44,201 nt of DNA from an uncultured Bacteroides sp. Lineage in GTDB: Bacteria; Bacteroidota; Bacteroidia; Bacteroidales; Bacteroidaceae. The notes under the pieces were generated by a model. That model saw nothing but the letters and a program-made list of their open reading frames with translations. It was not told the DNA's origin and searched no databases. Made by a program: the position numbers and the translations under genes. The first letter of the stretch is position 1. The number at the start of each line of letters is the position of its first letter. Below, piece by piece: positions 17,046 through 25,798 of the stretch. Where the stretch lies: contig CAMTFK010000007.1 of the NCBI GenBank assembly GCA_947071285.1, forward strand, positions 1 through 44,201, written 5' to 3'.

Positions 17046-18527
17046 TTATTTCTCTTCAAACGTATTGAACGAATGGGGTTGGAGCTGTACGCTCAGATAG
17101 CGGTTGCCTAATTTCACGATTATTTCTTTGGTTTCATTGTTGAAGTTACCGGCTATCACTACTTTCTTCTTTTGTGGAGTTTCCACAACCATGACAGGTG
17201 TTTTGTCTTCTTTCTGTGGCTTGTAGGCTATGATGCGTGAACCGGGAGAGACGAACCGGCTGTAGTGCTTCACGGCGTAATACTCGGGCGTCAGAGTGGC
17301 CTTACGGGTTTTAGAATCCACATGTATCAGTGCATTCTGCTTCCATCCCCAGGGACTTTCTCCGTTATCGCAGAGCGTGTTGTTCCAGAAGGTGTATTCT
17401 TCGCAACCATTGCCCAGATAGTGGTTAATCAGGTGGAAAGTGTGCTCTCCTGCCTGCCAGTCGAAGCTGCCCCAGCCGCATTCGCTTTCGGACTGTACGT
17501 ATTTGTACTGGGGATACTTTTCGCGGATTTTGGGCAATATCTGTCCGCCTTCCCACTGGAAGCCTATGCCTTCGATGCTTTGTGGCATACGCGGGTCGGA
17601 AAGTATCTTGTCGACGTAGTCGTAACGGTTCGTGTTGAAGGTGCCGAGGTATAGTTTCACATCCGGGTGATGCTTTTTCAGCGTAGGGGCCAGATATTCT
17701 ACGTTGAAGCGCACGGTGCCTTCGGCAGTCCAGGCACAACCGGGATAGGGGGTGTAGCTGTATGCCTCGTTCTGATACATGACCATATCGACCGGGATTC
17801 CCTGTTCCTTGTAGGCATCGATGAATTTGCAGAAGTAGTTGGCATACGTTTGCAGATAGCGGGGGTCTTGTATCATGTAGTCGTTCACGGCCAGTTGCTC
17901 GGGGAATACGCCTTTACGCTTCTCGGTGTTGTCTTCGTAAAGGGCTATGCTCGACTCCGGGGACATTTTGTTGGTCTTGTCGCTGCGTACCGGATAGTCG
18001 TGGTTGATTTTCATCCAACTGGGAGGTGACCAGGGAGATACCCAGAATGTCATCCCGGGATTGTACTTTTGAGCCGCACGCACAAAGGGAATGATGGCCA
18101 GTTTGTCACGGTTGATGTTGAAATACTTTAGTTGGAAGTCGCCCGATACTTCATCACAACTGTACCAGTCGCGTGCATAATCGTTCGCATTCATCGAGAT
18201 TCTTCCCCGTGTGAAGCGTAAATCTCCTTGTGGGGAGAACATCTTTTCCAGAAGGTCATCCTGCTCGTCGCGGGTCAGCATGTTCAGAGCATCCCAGCAC
18301 AGTTCGTTGAAGGTGGTGCCCCATGCTTTGAAGGTGGTGCCTTCTTCTGTTCCGTCGACTTCTAAAAGCGGAGTCTGTCCGGCGCTCGATTGTAACTTTA
18401 CTTTAGATTGTTGCCAGATGTTGGCTTCCGTGCTGCTCACCCAGTTGTAAGTCTGGGCATAGGTTCCGGTGGCAAAGGCAGTTGCCAGGCAATAGAGGAA
18501 TACTTTTTTCATTTTCTTCTTTTTCAT
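17046..18527 (-). CDS. Secreted GH30 hydrolase, glucosylceramidase/beta-1,6-glucanase-like
   Basis: I place the start at 18527 (MKKKKMKKVFLYCLATAFA...), because this gives a normal signal peptide ending near TGTYAQ; the open frame extends to 18632 but that extension looks non-coding. The mature enzyme is a GH30 (beta/alpha)8 barrel with a flanking beta domain. Motifs seen are WGTTFNELCWDAL, RFTRGRISMNANDYA, WVSPWSPPSWMK, the acid/base Glu254 in MYQNEAYSY, and the nucleophile, probably Glu347 in QSESECGWGS. The C-terminus (VIAGNFNNETKEI) is the usual GH30 beta-sandwich. The layout resembles GH30 subfamily 3 endo-beta-1,6-glucanases of Bacteroides pustulan loci; this is recalled, not searched. 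There is no lipobox, so it is probably periplasmic. A predicted small RNA and its promoter lie 130-230 bp upstream on the same strand. Confidence 0.85.
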   Translation of the reverse strand: MKKKKMKKVFLYCLATAFATGTYAQTYNWVSSTEANIWQQSKVKLQSSAGQTPLLEVDGTEEGTTFKAWGTTFNELCWDALNMLTRDEQDDLLEKMFSPQGDLRFTRGRISMNANDYARDWYSCDEVSGDFQLKYFNINRDKLAIIPFVRAAQKYNPGMTFWVSPWSPPSWMKINHDYPVRSDKTNKMSPESSIALYEDNTEKRKGVFPEQLAVNDYMIQDPRYLQTYANYFCKFIDAYKEQGIPVDMVMYQNEAYSYTPYPGCAWTAEGTVRFNVEYLAPTLKKHHPDVKLYLGTFNTNRYDYVDKILSDPRMPQSIEGIGFQWEGGQILPKIREKYPQYKYVQSESECGWGSFDWQAGEHTFHLINHYLGNGCEEYTFWNNTLCDNGESPWGWKQNALIHVDSKTRKATLTPEYYAVKHYSRFVSPGSRIIAYKPQKEDKTPVMVVETPQKKKVVIAGNFNNETKEIIVKLGNRYLSVQLQPHSFNTFEEK

Positions 18528-18655
18528 GGTAATAAGTCTTTTGAATGCAAAATAAGTAAAATAGTTGCTATTACCAGGTGTACAAAAGGCGCAAAAAGGG
18601 GGACAAATCAGTTCAAGCGAAGATAATATCATTGTGAGACGTCACGTATGGGCAT

Positions 18656-18717
18656 AAAAAAAGGAGTACCGCTGTACTCCAACCTTTGTTAACCTTAAAT
18701 CTAATACTATGAAAAAC
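18656..18717 (-). ncRNA. Predicted ~62-nt small RNA or terminated leader
   Basis: A full Bacteroides promoter on minus (18754-18724) is followed by about 35 nt of non-coding sequence. Next comes a perfect intrinsic terminator: GGAGTAC (18680-18674), loop AGCG, GTACTCC (18669-18663), then seven U (18662-18656). This defines a transcript of about 62 nt that ends 129 bp before the second GH30 gene. I recall similar stretches recurring in Bacteroides intergenic regions. It could be an independent small RNA or a prematurely terminated leader of the GH30 gene. Confidence 0.7.
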
Positions 18718-18723
18718 ACAGTG

Positions 18724-18754
18724 CAAAGGTACGGACTTTTGGGATATCTCCAAA
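18724..18754 (-). promoter_or_regulatory. Consensus Bacteroides promoter for the small RNA
   Basis: On the minus strand TTTG (18754-18751), 19 bp of spacer, then TACCTTTG (18731-18724) match both promoter boxes exactly. This is the best complete promoter match in the window. Transcription would start near 18717. Confidence 0.75.
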
Positions 18755-18864
18755 TAAAACAAATAAAAAAGAGTGTTTTATAACATGTTTTAGCGAAAAG
18801 GACGCTTTTGTTAAGGCTTGCTAAGGATTTGAATCCTCTCCACGCTTATTTTCTAAAAAAGAAT

Positions 18865-18872
18865 TATCTTTG
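18865..18872 (+). promoter_or_regulatory. -7 element upstream of mutS
   Basis: TATCTTTG fits TAnnTTTG. The start site would be near 18879, so the large inverted repeat at 18886-18961 would lie in the mutS leader. No -33 box is seen at the expected distance; the nearest TTTG is 33 bp upstream. Confidence 0.5.
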
Positions 18873-18885
18873 TCTCATTAATAAT

Positions 18886-18961
18886 GAACACAGAGGCACA
18901 GAGACATAGAGTTCTCTTTTTATACAATTGAAACACTCTGTACCTCTGTGCCTTTGTGTTC
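18886..18961. repeat. Large inverted repeat of the CTCTGTG type in the mutS leader
   Basis: GAACACAGAGGCACAGAG (18886-18903) pairs with CTCTGTGCCTTTGTGTTC (18944-18961) with a single G-U mismatch. Weaker pairing continues inward, leaving a T-rich loop. It ends 17 bp before the mutS start codon. Short CTCTGTG/CACAGAG repeats of this kind recur between genes in many bacterial genomes (recalled). Confidence 0.8.
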
Positions 18962-18978
18962 AATAAAGATAAATCCAC

Positions 18979-21594
18979 ATGAACGAAGATATTGTGCTCA
19001 CCCCGATGATGAAGCAGTTTCTGGACTTGAAAGCCAAGCATCCGGATGCCGTTATGCTGTTTCGTTGCGGCGACTTCTACGAAACTTATTCTACAGATGC
19101 TGTTGTTGCGGCCGAAATCCTGGGAATCACCCTCACCAAGCGTGCCAATGGTAAAGGAAAAACCATTGAAATGGCTGGTTTTCCCCATCATGCGCTGGAT
19201 ACGTATCTGCCTAAACTGGTACGTGCAGGTAAGCGTGTAGCTATCTGCGACCAGTTGGAAGACCCGAAGATGACCAAGAAGCTGGTGAAGCGCGGCATCA
19301 CGGAGCTGGTGACTCCCGGTGTTTCCATCAACGACAATATACTGAACTATCGGGAGAATAACTTTCTGGCTGCTGTCCATTTTGGTAAAGGAACCTGCGG
19401 TGTGGCCTTTCTCGACATCTCTACAGGCGAATTCCTCACAGCAGAAGGTCCTTTCGACTATGTGGATAAACTCTTGAATAACTTCGCCCCGAAAGAAGTG
19501 CTTTTTGAGCGTGGAAAGCGTGGCATGTTCGAGGGAAACTTCGGTAGCAAGTTCTTTACTTTTGAGCTGGACGACTGGGTATTTACCGAGACTACCGCCC
19601 GTGAGAAGCTTTTGAAACACTTCGAGACGAAGAACCTGAAAGGTTTCGGTGTGGAGCATCTCAAGAATGGTATCATTGCTTCGGGGGCTATCCTGCAATA
19701 TCTCATCATGACTCAGCACACTCAGATAGGGCATGTCACTTCATTGGCGCGCATTGAGGAGGATAAGTATGTCCGTCTCGATAAGTTCACCGTCCGCAGC
19801 CTCGAACTGATAGGCAGCATGAACGATGGCGGCAGTAGCTTGCTGAATGTGATTGATAAGACCATCAGTCCCATGGGGGCCCGTCTGCTGAAACGCTGGT
19901 TGGTGTTCCCGCTGAAAGATGTGTTGCCTATCAACGAACGCCTCAACGTGGTGGAATACTTCTTCCGCCAGCCGGACTTCAAGGAGCTGATTGAAGAACA
20001 GTTGCATCTGATAGGCGATTTGGAACGCATCATTTCTAAAGTAGCCGTGGGACGTGTCTCCCCGCGTGAGGTGGTGGCGCTGAAAGTGGCGTTACTGGCC
20101 ATTGAACCTATCAAAGCAGCTTGTATGGATGCTGATAATGCCAGCCTGAACCGTATAGGGGAGCAATTGAATATCTGCCAGTCCATTCGCGACCGCATAG
20201 AGAAAGAGATTAATAATGACCCTCCATTGCTGATTAACAAAGGTGGTGTCATCAAGTCGGGCGTCAATGCCGAACTGGATGATTTGCGTCAGATAGCCTA
20301 TTCCGGTAAGGACTACCTGCTACAGATACAGCAACGGGAAAGCGAGTTGACGGGAATCCCCAGCCTGAAGATAGGTTACAATAATGTGTTTGGTTACTAC
20401 ATCGAAGTGCGTAATCTGCATAAGGATAAAGTGCCGCAGGAGTGGATACGTAAACAAACCCTGGCAAATGCCGAACGCTACATCACGCAGGAACTGAAAG
20501 AATATGAAGAGAAAATCCTCGGTGCCGAAGATAAGATATTGATACTTGAAACGCAGCTCTACATGGAGTTGGTGCAGGCGTTGAGTGAGTTTATACCCGC
20601 CATCCAGGTCAATGCAAACCAGATAGCTCGTCTGGACTGTCTGCATTCCTTTGCTAATGTGGCGCGTGAAAATAACTATATCCGCCCTGTTATTGAAGAT
20701 AGCGATGTGCTGGATATTCGGCAGGGACGCCATCCGGTCATCGAGAAGCAGCTTCCGATAGGCGAGAAGTACATTGCCAACGATGTGATGCTGGATAGTG
20801 GTTCGCAGCAGATTATTATTATTACCGGTCCCAACATGGCGGGTAAATCTGCATTGCTGAGGCAGACGGCGTTGATAACGCTGCTGGCACAGATTGGCAG
20901 CTTCGTACCTGCCGAGAGTGCGCATATCGGCTTGGTGGATAAGATATTCACCCGTGTGGGTGCCAGCGATAACATCTCCGTTGGTGAATCTACCTTTATG
21001 GTGGAGATGAACGAGGCGGCTGATATCCTGAATAACCTGTCTCCGCGTAGTCTGGTGCTCTTTGATGAGTTGGGAAGGGGTACTTCTACCTACGATGGTA
21101 TTTCTATCGCCTGGGCGATTGTAGAGCATATCCATGAGCATCCCAGGGCAAAGGCGCGTACACTGTTTGCTACGCACTACCACGAGCTGAATGAAATGGA
21201 GAAGAGCTTCAAGCGTATCAAGAATTATAATGTTTCAGTTAAGGAGGTGGATAATAAGGTCATCTTCCTGCGTAAACTGGAGCGTGGTGGTAGTGAGCAC
21301 TCTTTCGGTATCCATGTGGCGAAGATGGCAGGTATGCCTAAAAGCATTGTAAAACGTGCGAATGACATCTTGAAACAATTGGAAACGGATAATCGCCAGC
21401 AAGGCATTTCCAATAAGCCAATGGCGGAAGTGGGAGATACACGCGAGGGTATGCAGCTCAGTTTCTTCCAGTTGGATGATCCGATACTCTGCCAGATACG
21501 CGATGAGATACTGACGTTGGATGTGAATAACCTGACACCACTGGAGGCGTTGAATAAGCTGAGTGATATCAAGCGGATTGTGAAAGGGAAATAA
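18979..21594 (+). CDS. mutS: DNA mismatch repair ATPase MutS
   Basis: This 871-residue cytoplasmic protein recognises base mismatches and small loops and starts repair with MutL. The mismatch-reading motif is Phe33-Tyr34-Glu35 in CGDFYETY, followed by the connector, lever and clamp domains. The ATPase has Walker A GPNMAGKS at 617-624 and Walker B LVLFDELGRGTSTYDG around Asp696-Glu697. The usual ATFATHYHEL-type motif appears as TLFATHYHELNEM. Length and domain order are normal for MutS1. It is transcribed alone and lies between the two carbohydrate gene clusters with no link to their function. Its stop codon lies in a perfect palindrome shared with the convergent HTCS gene. A palindromic hairpin occupies its leader. 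Confidence 0.97.
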   Translation: MNEDIVLTPMMKQFLDLKAKHPDAVMLFRCGDFYETYSTDAVVAAEILGITLTKRANGKGKTIEMAGFPHHALDTYLPKLVRAGKRVAICDQLEDPKMTKKLVKRGITELVTPGVSINDNILNYRENNFLAAVHFGKGTCGVAFLDISTGEFLTAEGPFDYVDKLLNNFAPKEVLFERGKRGMFEGNFGSKFFTFELDDWVFTETTAREKLLKHFETKNLKGFGVEHLKNGIIASGAILQYLIMTQHTQIGHVTSLARIEEDKYVRLDKFTVRSLELIGSMNDGGSSLLNVIDKTISPMGARLLKRWLVFPLKDVLPINERLNVVEYFFRQPDFKELIEEQLHLIGDLERIISKVAVGRVSPREVVALKVALLAIEPIKAACMDADNASLNRIGEQLNICQSIRDRIEKEINNDPPLLINKGGVIKSGVNAELDDLRQIAYSGKDYLLQIQQRESELTGIPSLKIGYNNVFGYYIEVRNLHKDKVPQEWIRKQTLANAERYITQELKEYEEKILGAEDKILILETQLYMELVQALSEFIPAIQVNANQIARLDCLHSFANVARENNYIRPVIEDSDVLDIRQGRHPVIEKQLPIGEKYIANDVMLDSGSQQIIIITGPNMAGKSALLRQTALITLLAQIGSFVPAESAHIGLVDKIFTRVGASDNISVGESTFMVEMNEAADILNNLSPRSLVLFDELGRGTSTYDGISIAWAIVEHIHEHPRAKARTLFATHYHELNEMEKSFKRIKNYNVSVKEVDNKVIFLRKLERGGSEHSFGIHVAKMAGMPKSIVKRANDILKQLETDNRQQGISNKPMAEVGDTREGMQLSFFQLDDPILCQIRDEILTLDVNNLTPLEALNKLSDIKRIVKGK

Positions 21595-21605
21595 TTTCCC
21601 TTTCA
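21581..21605. terminator. Palindrome over the mutS stop, shared with the convergent HTCS gene
   Basis: TGAAAGGGAAAT (21581-21592) and ATTTCCCTTTCA (21594-21605) are perfect 12-bp arms around one base. The mutS stop codon (21592-21594) lies at the centre. A T5 run at 21608-21612 follows on plus. It probably ends mutS, and perhaps also the HTCS transcript from the other side. Confidence 0.65.
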
Positions 21606-21611
21606 TCCTTT

Positions 21612-24600
21612 TTAGTTCGTCATTTCCTTCTTCACACTATCCTTCTGCTGTTCCCTATAAAGCCTCGGCGGCATGCCAAAGCGTGAAGTGAACAGCTTGT
21701 AGAAGGTGCCGCGATTATTGAAGCCCGTCTGGTCCATAATCTCTTCAATGGTGAGATTCTTGGTTAGCAGTAAACGTTCCGCCATGGTAAGGCGATACTC
21801 CTTGATGATATCGGACGGTGACTTCTCGGTTATCGGTTTCAGTTTCCGGTAGAACTGGCGGGTGCTATAGCCTAAGTCACTGCTCAGTAGTTCCACGGAT
21901 AAATCAGGGTTGGAGATGTTCTTATCGATGGTTTCTATCACTTTATCCAGGAACTCCTGGTCGTCTTTGTGGATGCAGTTGCCGTTCTCTACCTTGAAGG
22001 AACTGAAAATGGAGCTATAATACTCTTTTAAGTCCGATTTTCGCTTGATCAGCCGGTAGACAATCTTCTCCAGGTATTTCACATTGAAAGGCTTGGTGAT
22101 GTAAGCTTCTGCGCCTGATTCGATGCCTTTCACCTGCTCATCTTCGTTGTGCAGGGCGGACAATAGAATCAGTGGTATGTGGTTCCACAATTTATTCTGC
22201 TTTATCTGTTGTGTAAAAGAGAGACCGTCGATTTCGGGCATCATCACATCGGAGATGATTAAGTCCGGCTGTTTCAACTCCAGATTGGCTAAAGCCTCCC
22301 TGGCATTGTTGAAAGACAATACATTGTACTCTTCTACGAATATCTCTGAAACAAACCATAACATGGAAGGATCATCGTCGATAATCATAATTGTCTGTTT
22401 GGAGGCATCGAAATTTGCGATGGTCTTTTCCAGTTTCATAGGTTCTGTATTGACATTCAAAGGGGGAGCCTTGTATACTTCCTGCTGCGTTTCTTGCTCC
22501 GTTAAAGCCAGTTCCGGCAAGGTTACGGTGAATGTCGTTGTCTCATTGGGCACACTGTCTACGCTGATTTGCCCGTTCAGCAGATTTGTCATGCTCTTGC
22601 ATATAGCCAGTCCGAGCCCGTTCCGGGAGTTTGCCCCGTTCATCTCGAAGGAATCCAGAATCTTGTAACGGTCGAATATCTTCGCAAGGTTCTCTTTGGC
22701 TATTCCTTTCCCGGAATTAGAGATGCGAAGGGTGAGAAGCCGGTTCTCTACCTTCAATCCGACAGTGATACTTCCTTTCTCCGGAGTATATTTGAAAGCA
22801 TTGGATATCAGGTTATTGGTAATCTTGTTGAAACAACTGATATCTGTGTTCCACAGAACATCGGGCTGGATGTCTAACTGATAGTTCAAATTGCGGTTTT
22901 CCGCCAATTCACCGAATGATTCTGCTATATTCCGTATCTTCTCCGATACGGACAGGCGCTGTACAGAGAGTGCTTTGTTACCGGTTTCCAATCTGCGGAA
23001 TTCAAGCAATTCCAGAATCAGGCTATTCAGCCTTTCCGTATTCTGCCGTATCATTTGCCCATACCTGCGGATGTATGAATCGGCATTTGCATAAGTCAGT
23101 ATCTTCTCGCACGGGCCGTAAATCAGCGTTAGCGGTGTGCAGAACTCATGCGTGATATTGGTGAAAAAACGCAGTTTCGATTCATAAATTTCTTCTTTCT
23201 TCTCCCGGTTCATTTTCTCAATCATACGGTGTTGCTTGCGGCGGTACTTTTGGATGAACTGATAAACCAGCAAGACACAAAGGGAGGCAAACAGAATGAA
23301 ATAAACGCCATATGCCCAATAACTCAGGTACCAGGGAGGAGTGATATGAATGGTAAGACTCTGGGGTTGGCTTTCTTGCCCGTTGATATTGTTCCTGTAT
23401 TTCACTAACAGGGTGTATTGTCCGGGTGAGAGGTTGGAGAATATGGCACTGGCTGATGTTCCGCTCTCTATCCAGTGCTCGCTTACTTCTTCCAGCTTAT
23501 AAGAGTAGGAGTAGTTGTTACCGTTGATGTAATCGAGCGCCATGAAGTTGATGCAGAAGAAGTTCTGGCTGTAATCCAGTTGCAATACCGGCAAGCCTTT
23601 TTTCTCGGAGAGGAAATCATAGATATTATAATCTTTTCCGAAGATACTCAGTCCTTTCAGGTGTATTCGGGGCATGTAATCCTCCATGATATATGCATTG
23701 GATTTGACAGTCACAAATCCGTTTGTACCGCCAAAAAACAGCGTCCCCGTCCGTTGGTCTTTGTAAAAGGCTCCGTCACTGAATTCGGTGACGGCAAGTC
23801 CGTTTTCCCGATTGTAAGTCTGCCCTGTACTGGTATGGGGATTAAATCTTACCAGTCCCTGGTTGGTGCTGAGCCAAAGGTTGTGTTGCTGGTCTTCCAG
23901 GATACCATGTACGGTGTTATTCAGGAATAAATCGGTTTTGTCATGGTAATGTGAATCCTCCTGATTGAAGTAGAGCAATCCCGAACTGGTTCCCAGCCAA
24001 TACCCTTTTTCATTCTTGTAGATAGCGAAAATGTCATTGGCCGTCTGGCTGTTCACTATGCTGTCGAAGCGGTAAGGGGTTAATTCCCCGTTATCGACAT
24101 TCATCCGGTAAGCGCCATAACCCCGATTGCCAAACCATAGTGTGGAGTCGTTTTCCCGGAAAGAGGTGAAGAAGTAGTTGGAAGCCATGCGTCCGTCATC
24201 CAATACTATTCGGGTGGCTGATTTGATGGCAGGAGAAGCACTGTTTCCACCCAGAATAACCTTCACAATACCTTCACCTACAGTAGCTACCCATAGGGTG
24301 GAATCATTCAACTCATTGATGGAATGTACATATTTCACTTTCTCTCCGTCGGCTATGACGGGGAATTCCTTTATCTGTTTATTCTTATAAGAATAGTAGT
24401 TGATACCGTTCTCCGTGCCTATCCATAATCTATCCATGGAACCGGGAGCAAAGCAGTAAACCGCATTGTCGGTCAGGGTGCTGTTACCGGTGGAAATACG
24501 GTCGAAGGATGCCGGAGTACTGTTTTCCGGAGCATAGTCCCTGATGCGTAGTATGCCCCCTCCTTTGGTGCCTATCCATAATGTCTGTTCATGGTCATAG

Positions 24601-25664
24601 TAGAGTGCACGCACAGGGTTGTTTATCTGGTATACGGGAGTATCCAGCAAGGTGTTGGTAACGGAAAATGCATCATTGAAATACATATATACCCCTTGCC
24701 CGTCCGTTCCTATCCACACAATGTCCTGATACTTGTCCTTCATCAGGCAGAAAATGCCGGAATGAATATCGGTTGGCTGTATCTGGTATTTGATTTTCTG
24801 GTCGGACATGTATTTAAGTACAATCAGGCCGCTGCTTTTGAATCCGATGTAATAATCGTTCTGCTGTTTGATGATGGAAGAAACCTCTCCATGCGACTCG
24901 ATTTCCGCTTTGAGGTCGGCAATGAAGTATTGCTGCTGGTTGTTGAAATCGTATTCATAGAGCGAGTAGGTTTCGTCGATGAAATACACCAGGCGCTCTC
25001 CTGAGAAGGCCCATAGTAGTCTCTCCGGATGTTTGAAGAGGTTGTTAGGCGTCAAGGTTACGCCTTGAGTTGTTTTGTTTATCTGATAACTGCGGGTATC
25101 GTTATCGGAAGTGAAGACCCACAATATATCATTCGCATCAATGGTAACAGACAGCACATGCCCGAATGTAATCCGGGGAACTTCCAACTTCTGGAAGACT
25201 TGTTCCTCCTGCTGATAATAGTAGAGGTATCCGTCATCTTTTACGATGAACAGGTCATTATTATCACTTTTGGCCATGTAGTTCTTGTCTTTGAACTCGG
25301 CAAAACTCAGGCAGGTCTGTTGCTTGGTATCCAGACGGTCGAGCCCGTAGTTGGTTTGAATCCACAGGACGTCTTTTTCGGTCTCCATGATGCTGTTTAT
25401 CAGGTTGCCGGATAGTAATGCTTTGGAAGTATTGACAGGATTATAGACATGCAGGCTGCTGCCGTCAAAGACGTTCAGCCCGTCGCACGAACCAATCCAG
25501 ATGATGCCTTGATGGTCCTGATAGAGAGACAGGATAGCACTGTTGGATAATCCGTCCTTATTGGAGAATTGCCGTAAGCTATATGCGTGGGCCTGGTGTG
25601 TAAAGCAACAACATATGATGCAGGTCAGCAATAATATTCCGAAGAGGTAGTGTCTGTTTTTCAT
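21612..25664 (-). CDS. Hybrid two-component system (HTCS) linked to the mannan-type CAZyme cluster
   Basis: This 1,350-residue inner-membrane sensor-regulator has the same domain order as the first HTCS. It has a signal peptide (about 1-27), Reg_prop beta-propeller repeats (WIGSCDGLNVFDG, WIGTDGQGVYM and others), a Y_Y_Y domain (about 700-780) and a transmembrane helix (about 785-805). HisKA carries His839 in THEFCTPLTL, where the usual Leu-Arg after HE is Phe-Cys. The ATPase N-box is NNLISNAFKYT, but the G1 box is NSGKGI, with Asn983 where kinases usually have Asp. The receiver has Asp1139 in SDVMMPEIDG, and an AraC-type HTH ends the chain. It is divergent from the GH38-GH76 operon, and two CAZyme promoters nearby share a spaced motif, so it is the likely activator of both. 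Confidence 0.92.
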   Translation of the reverse strand: MKNRHYLFGILLLTCIICCCFTHQAHAYSLRQFSNKDGLSNSAILSLYQDHQGIIWIGSCDGLNVFDGSSLHVYNPVNTSKALLSGNLINSIMETEKDVLWIQTNYGLDRLDTKQQTCLSFAEFKDKNYMAKSDNNDLFIVKDDGYLYYYQQEEQVFQKLEVPRITFGHVLSVTIDANDILWVFTSDNDTRSYQINKTTQGVTLTPNNLFKHPERLLWAFSGERLVYFIDETYSLYEYDFNNQQQYFIADLKAEIESHGEVSSIIKQQNDYYIGFKSSGLIVLKYMSDQKIKYQIQPTDIHSGIFCLMKDKYQDIVWIGTDGQGVYMYFNDAFSVTNTLLDTPVYQINNPVRALYYDHEQTLWIGTKGGGILRIRDYAPENSTPASFDRISTGNSTLTDNAVYCFAPGSMDRLWIGTENGINYYSYKNKQIKEFPVIADGEKVKYVHSINELNDSTLWVATVGEGIVKVILGGNSASPAIKSATRIVLDDGRMASNYFFTSFRENDSTLWFGNRGYGAYRMNVDNGELTPYRFDSIVNSQTANDIFAIYKNEKGYWLGTSSGLLYFNQEDSHYHDKTDLFLNNTVHGILEDQQHNLWLSTNQGLVRFNPHTSTGQTYNRENGLAVTEFSDGAFYKDQRTGTLFFGGTNGFVTVKSNAYIMEDYMPRIHLKGLSIFGKDYNIYDFLSEKKGLPVLQLDYSQNFFCINFMALDYINGNNYSYSYKLEEVSEHWIESGTSASAIFSNLSPGQYTLLVKYRNNINGQESQPQSLTIHITPPWYLSYWAYGVYFILFASLCVLLVYQFIQKYRRKQHRMIEKMNREKKEEIYESKLRFFTNITHEFCTPLTLIYGPCEKILTYANADSYIRRYGQMIRQNTERLNSLILELLEFRRLETGNKALSVQRLSVSEKIRNIAESFGELAENRNLNYQLDIQPDVLWNTDISCFNKITNNLISNAFKYTPEKGSITVGLKVENRLLTLRISNSGKGIAKENLAKIFDRYKILDSFEMNGANSRNGLGLAICKSMTNLLNGQISVDSVPNETTTFTVTLPELALTEQETQQEVYKAPPLNVNTEPMKLEKTIANFDASKQTIMIIDDDPSMLWFVSEIFVEEYNVLSFNNAREALANLELKQPDLIISDVMMPEIDGLSFTQQIKQNKLWNHIPLILLSALHNEDEQVKGIESGAEAYITKPFNVKYLEKIVYRLIKRKSDLKEYYSSIFSSFKVENGNCIHKDDQEFLDKVIETIDKNISNPDLSVELLSSDLGYSTRQFYRKLKPITEKSPSDIIKEYRLTMAERLLLTKNLTIEEIMDQTGFNNRGTFYKLFTSRFGMPPRLYREQQKDSVKKEMTN

Positions 25665-25692
25665 ATTTGTATATCGGACTAATTGGGTATTG

Positions 25693-25700
25693 CAAAGATA
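25693..25700 (-). promoter_or_regulatory. -7 element for the second HTCS gene
   Basis: Minus-strand TATCTTTG fits TAnnTTTG and lies 29 bp upstream of the start codon at 25664. No TTTG -33 box is at the usual spacing. Confidence 0.5.
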
Positions 25701-25798
25701 GGGAATAATGGCAGGATATGGCAGAGATGCATGAAAAAAGAGTAATGCTTTTCTGACTTTTTTGTTCGTTATGATGCCATGACTCTATTGTGGGACTC

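Noticed and set aside
18528..18632. Upstream extension of the second GH30 frame to 18632
   Set aside because: The extension lacks signal-peptide character, while the Met at 18527 starts a normal Lys-rich signal peptide.
18709..18783. 24-codon plus-strand frame (MKNTVQRYG...) after the GGAGTAC hairpin
   Set aside because: It overlaps a full minus-strand promoter. The conserved-looking bases are explained by promoter and small-RNA elements, and the peptide itself shows no domain.
18853..21606. Long minus-strand frames (up to 293 codons) antisense to mutS
   Set aside because: They are shadows of a strongly conserved gene on plus, with no family motifs or promoters of their own.
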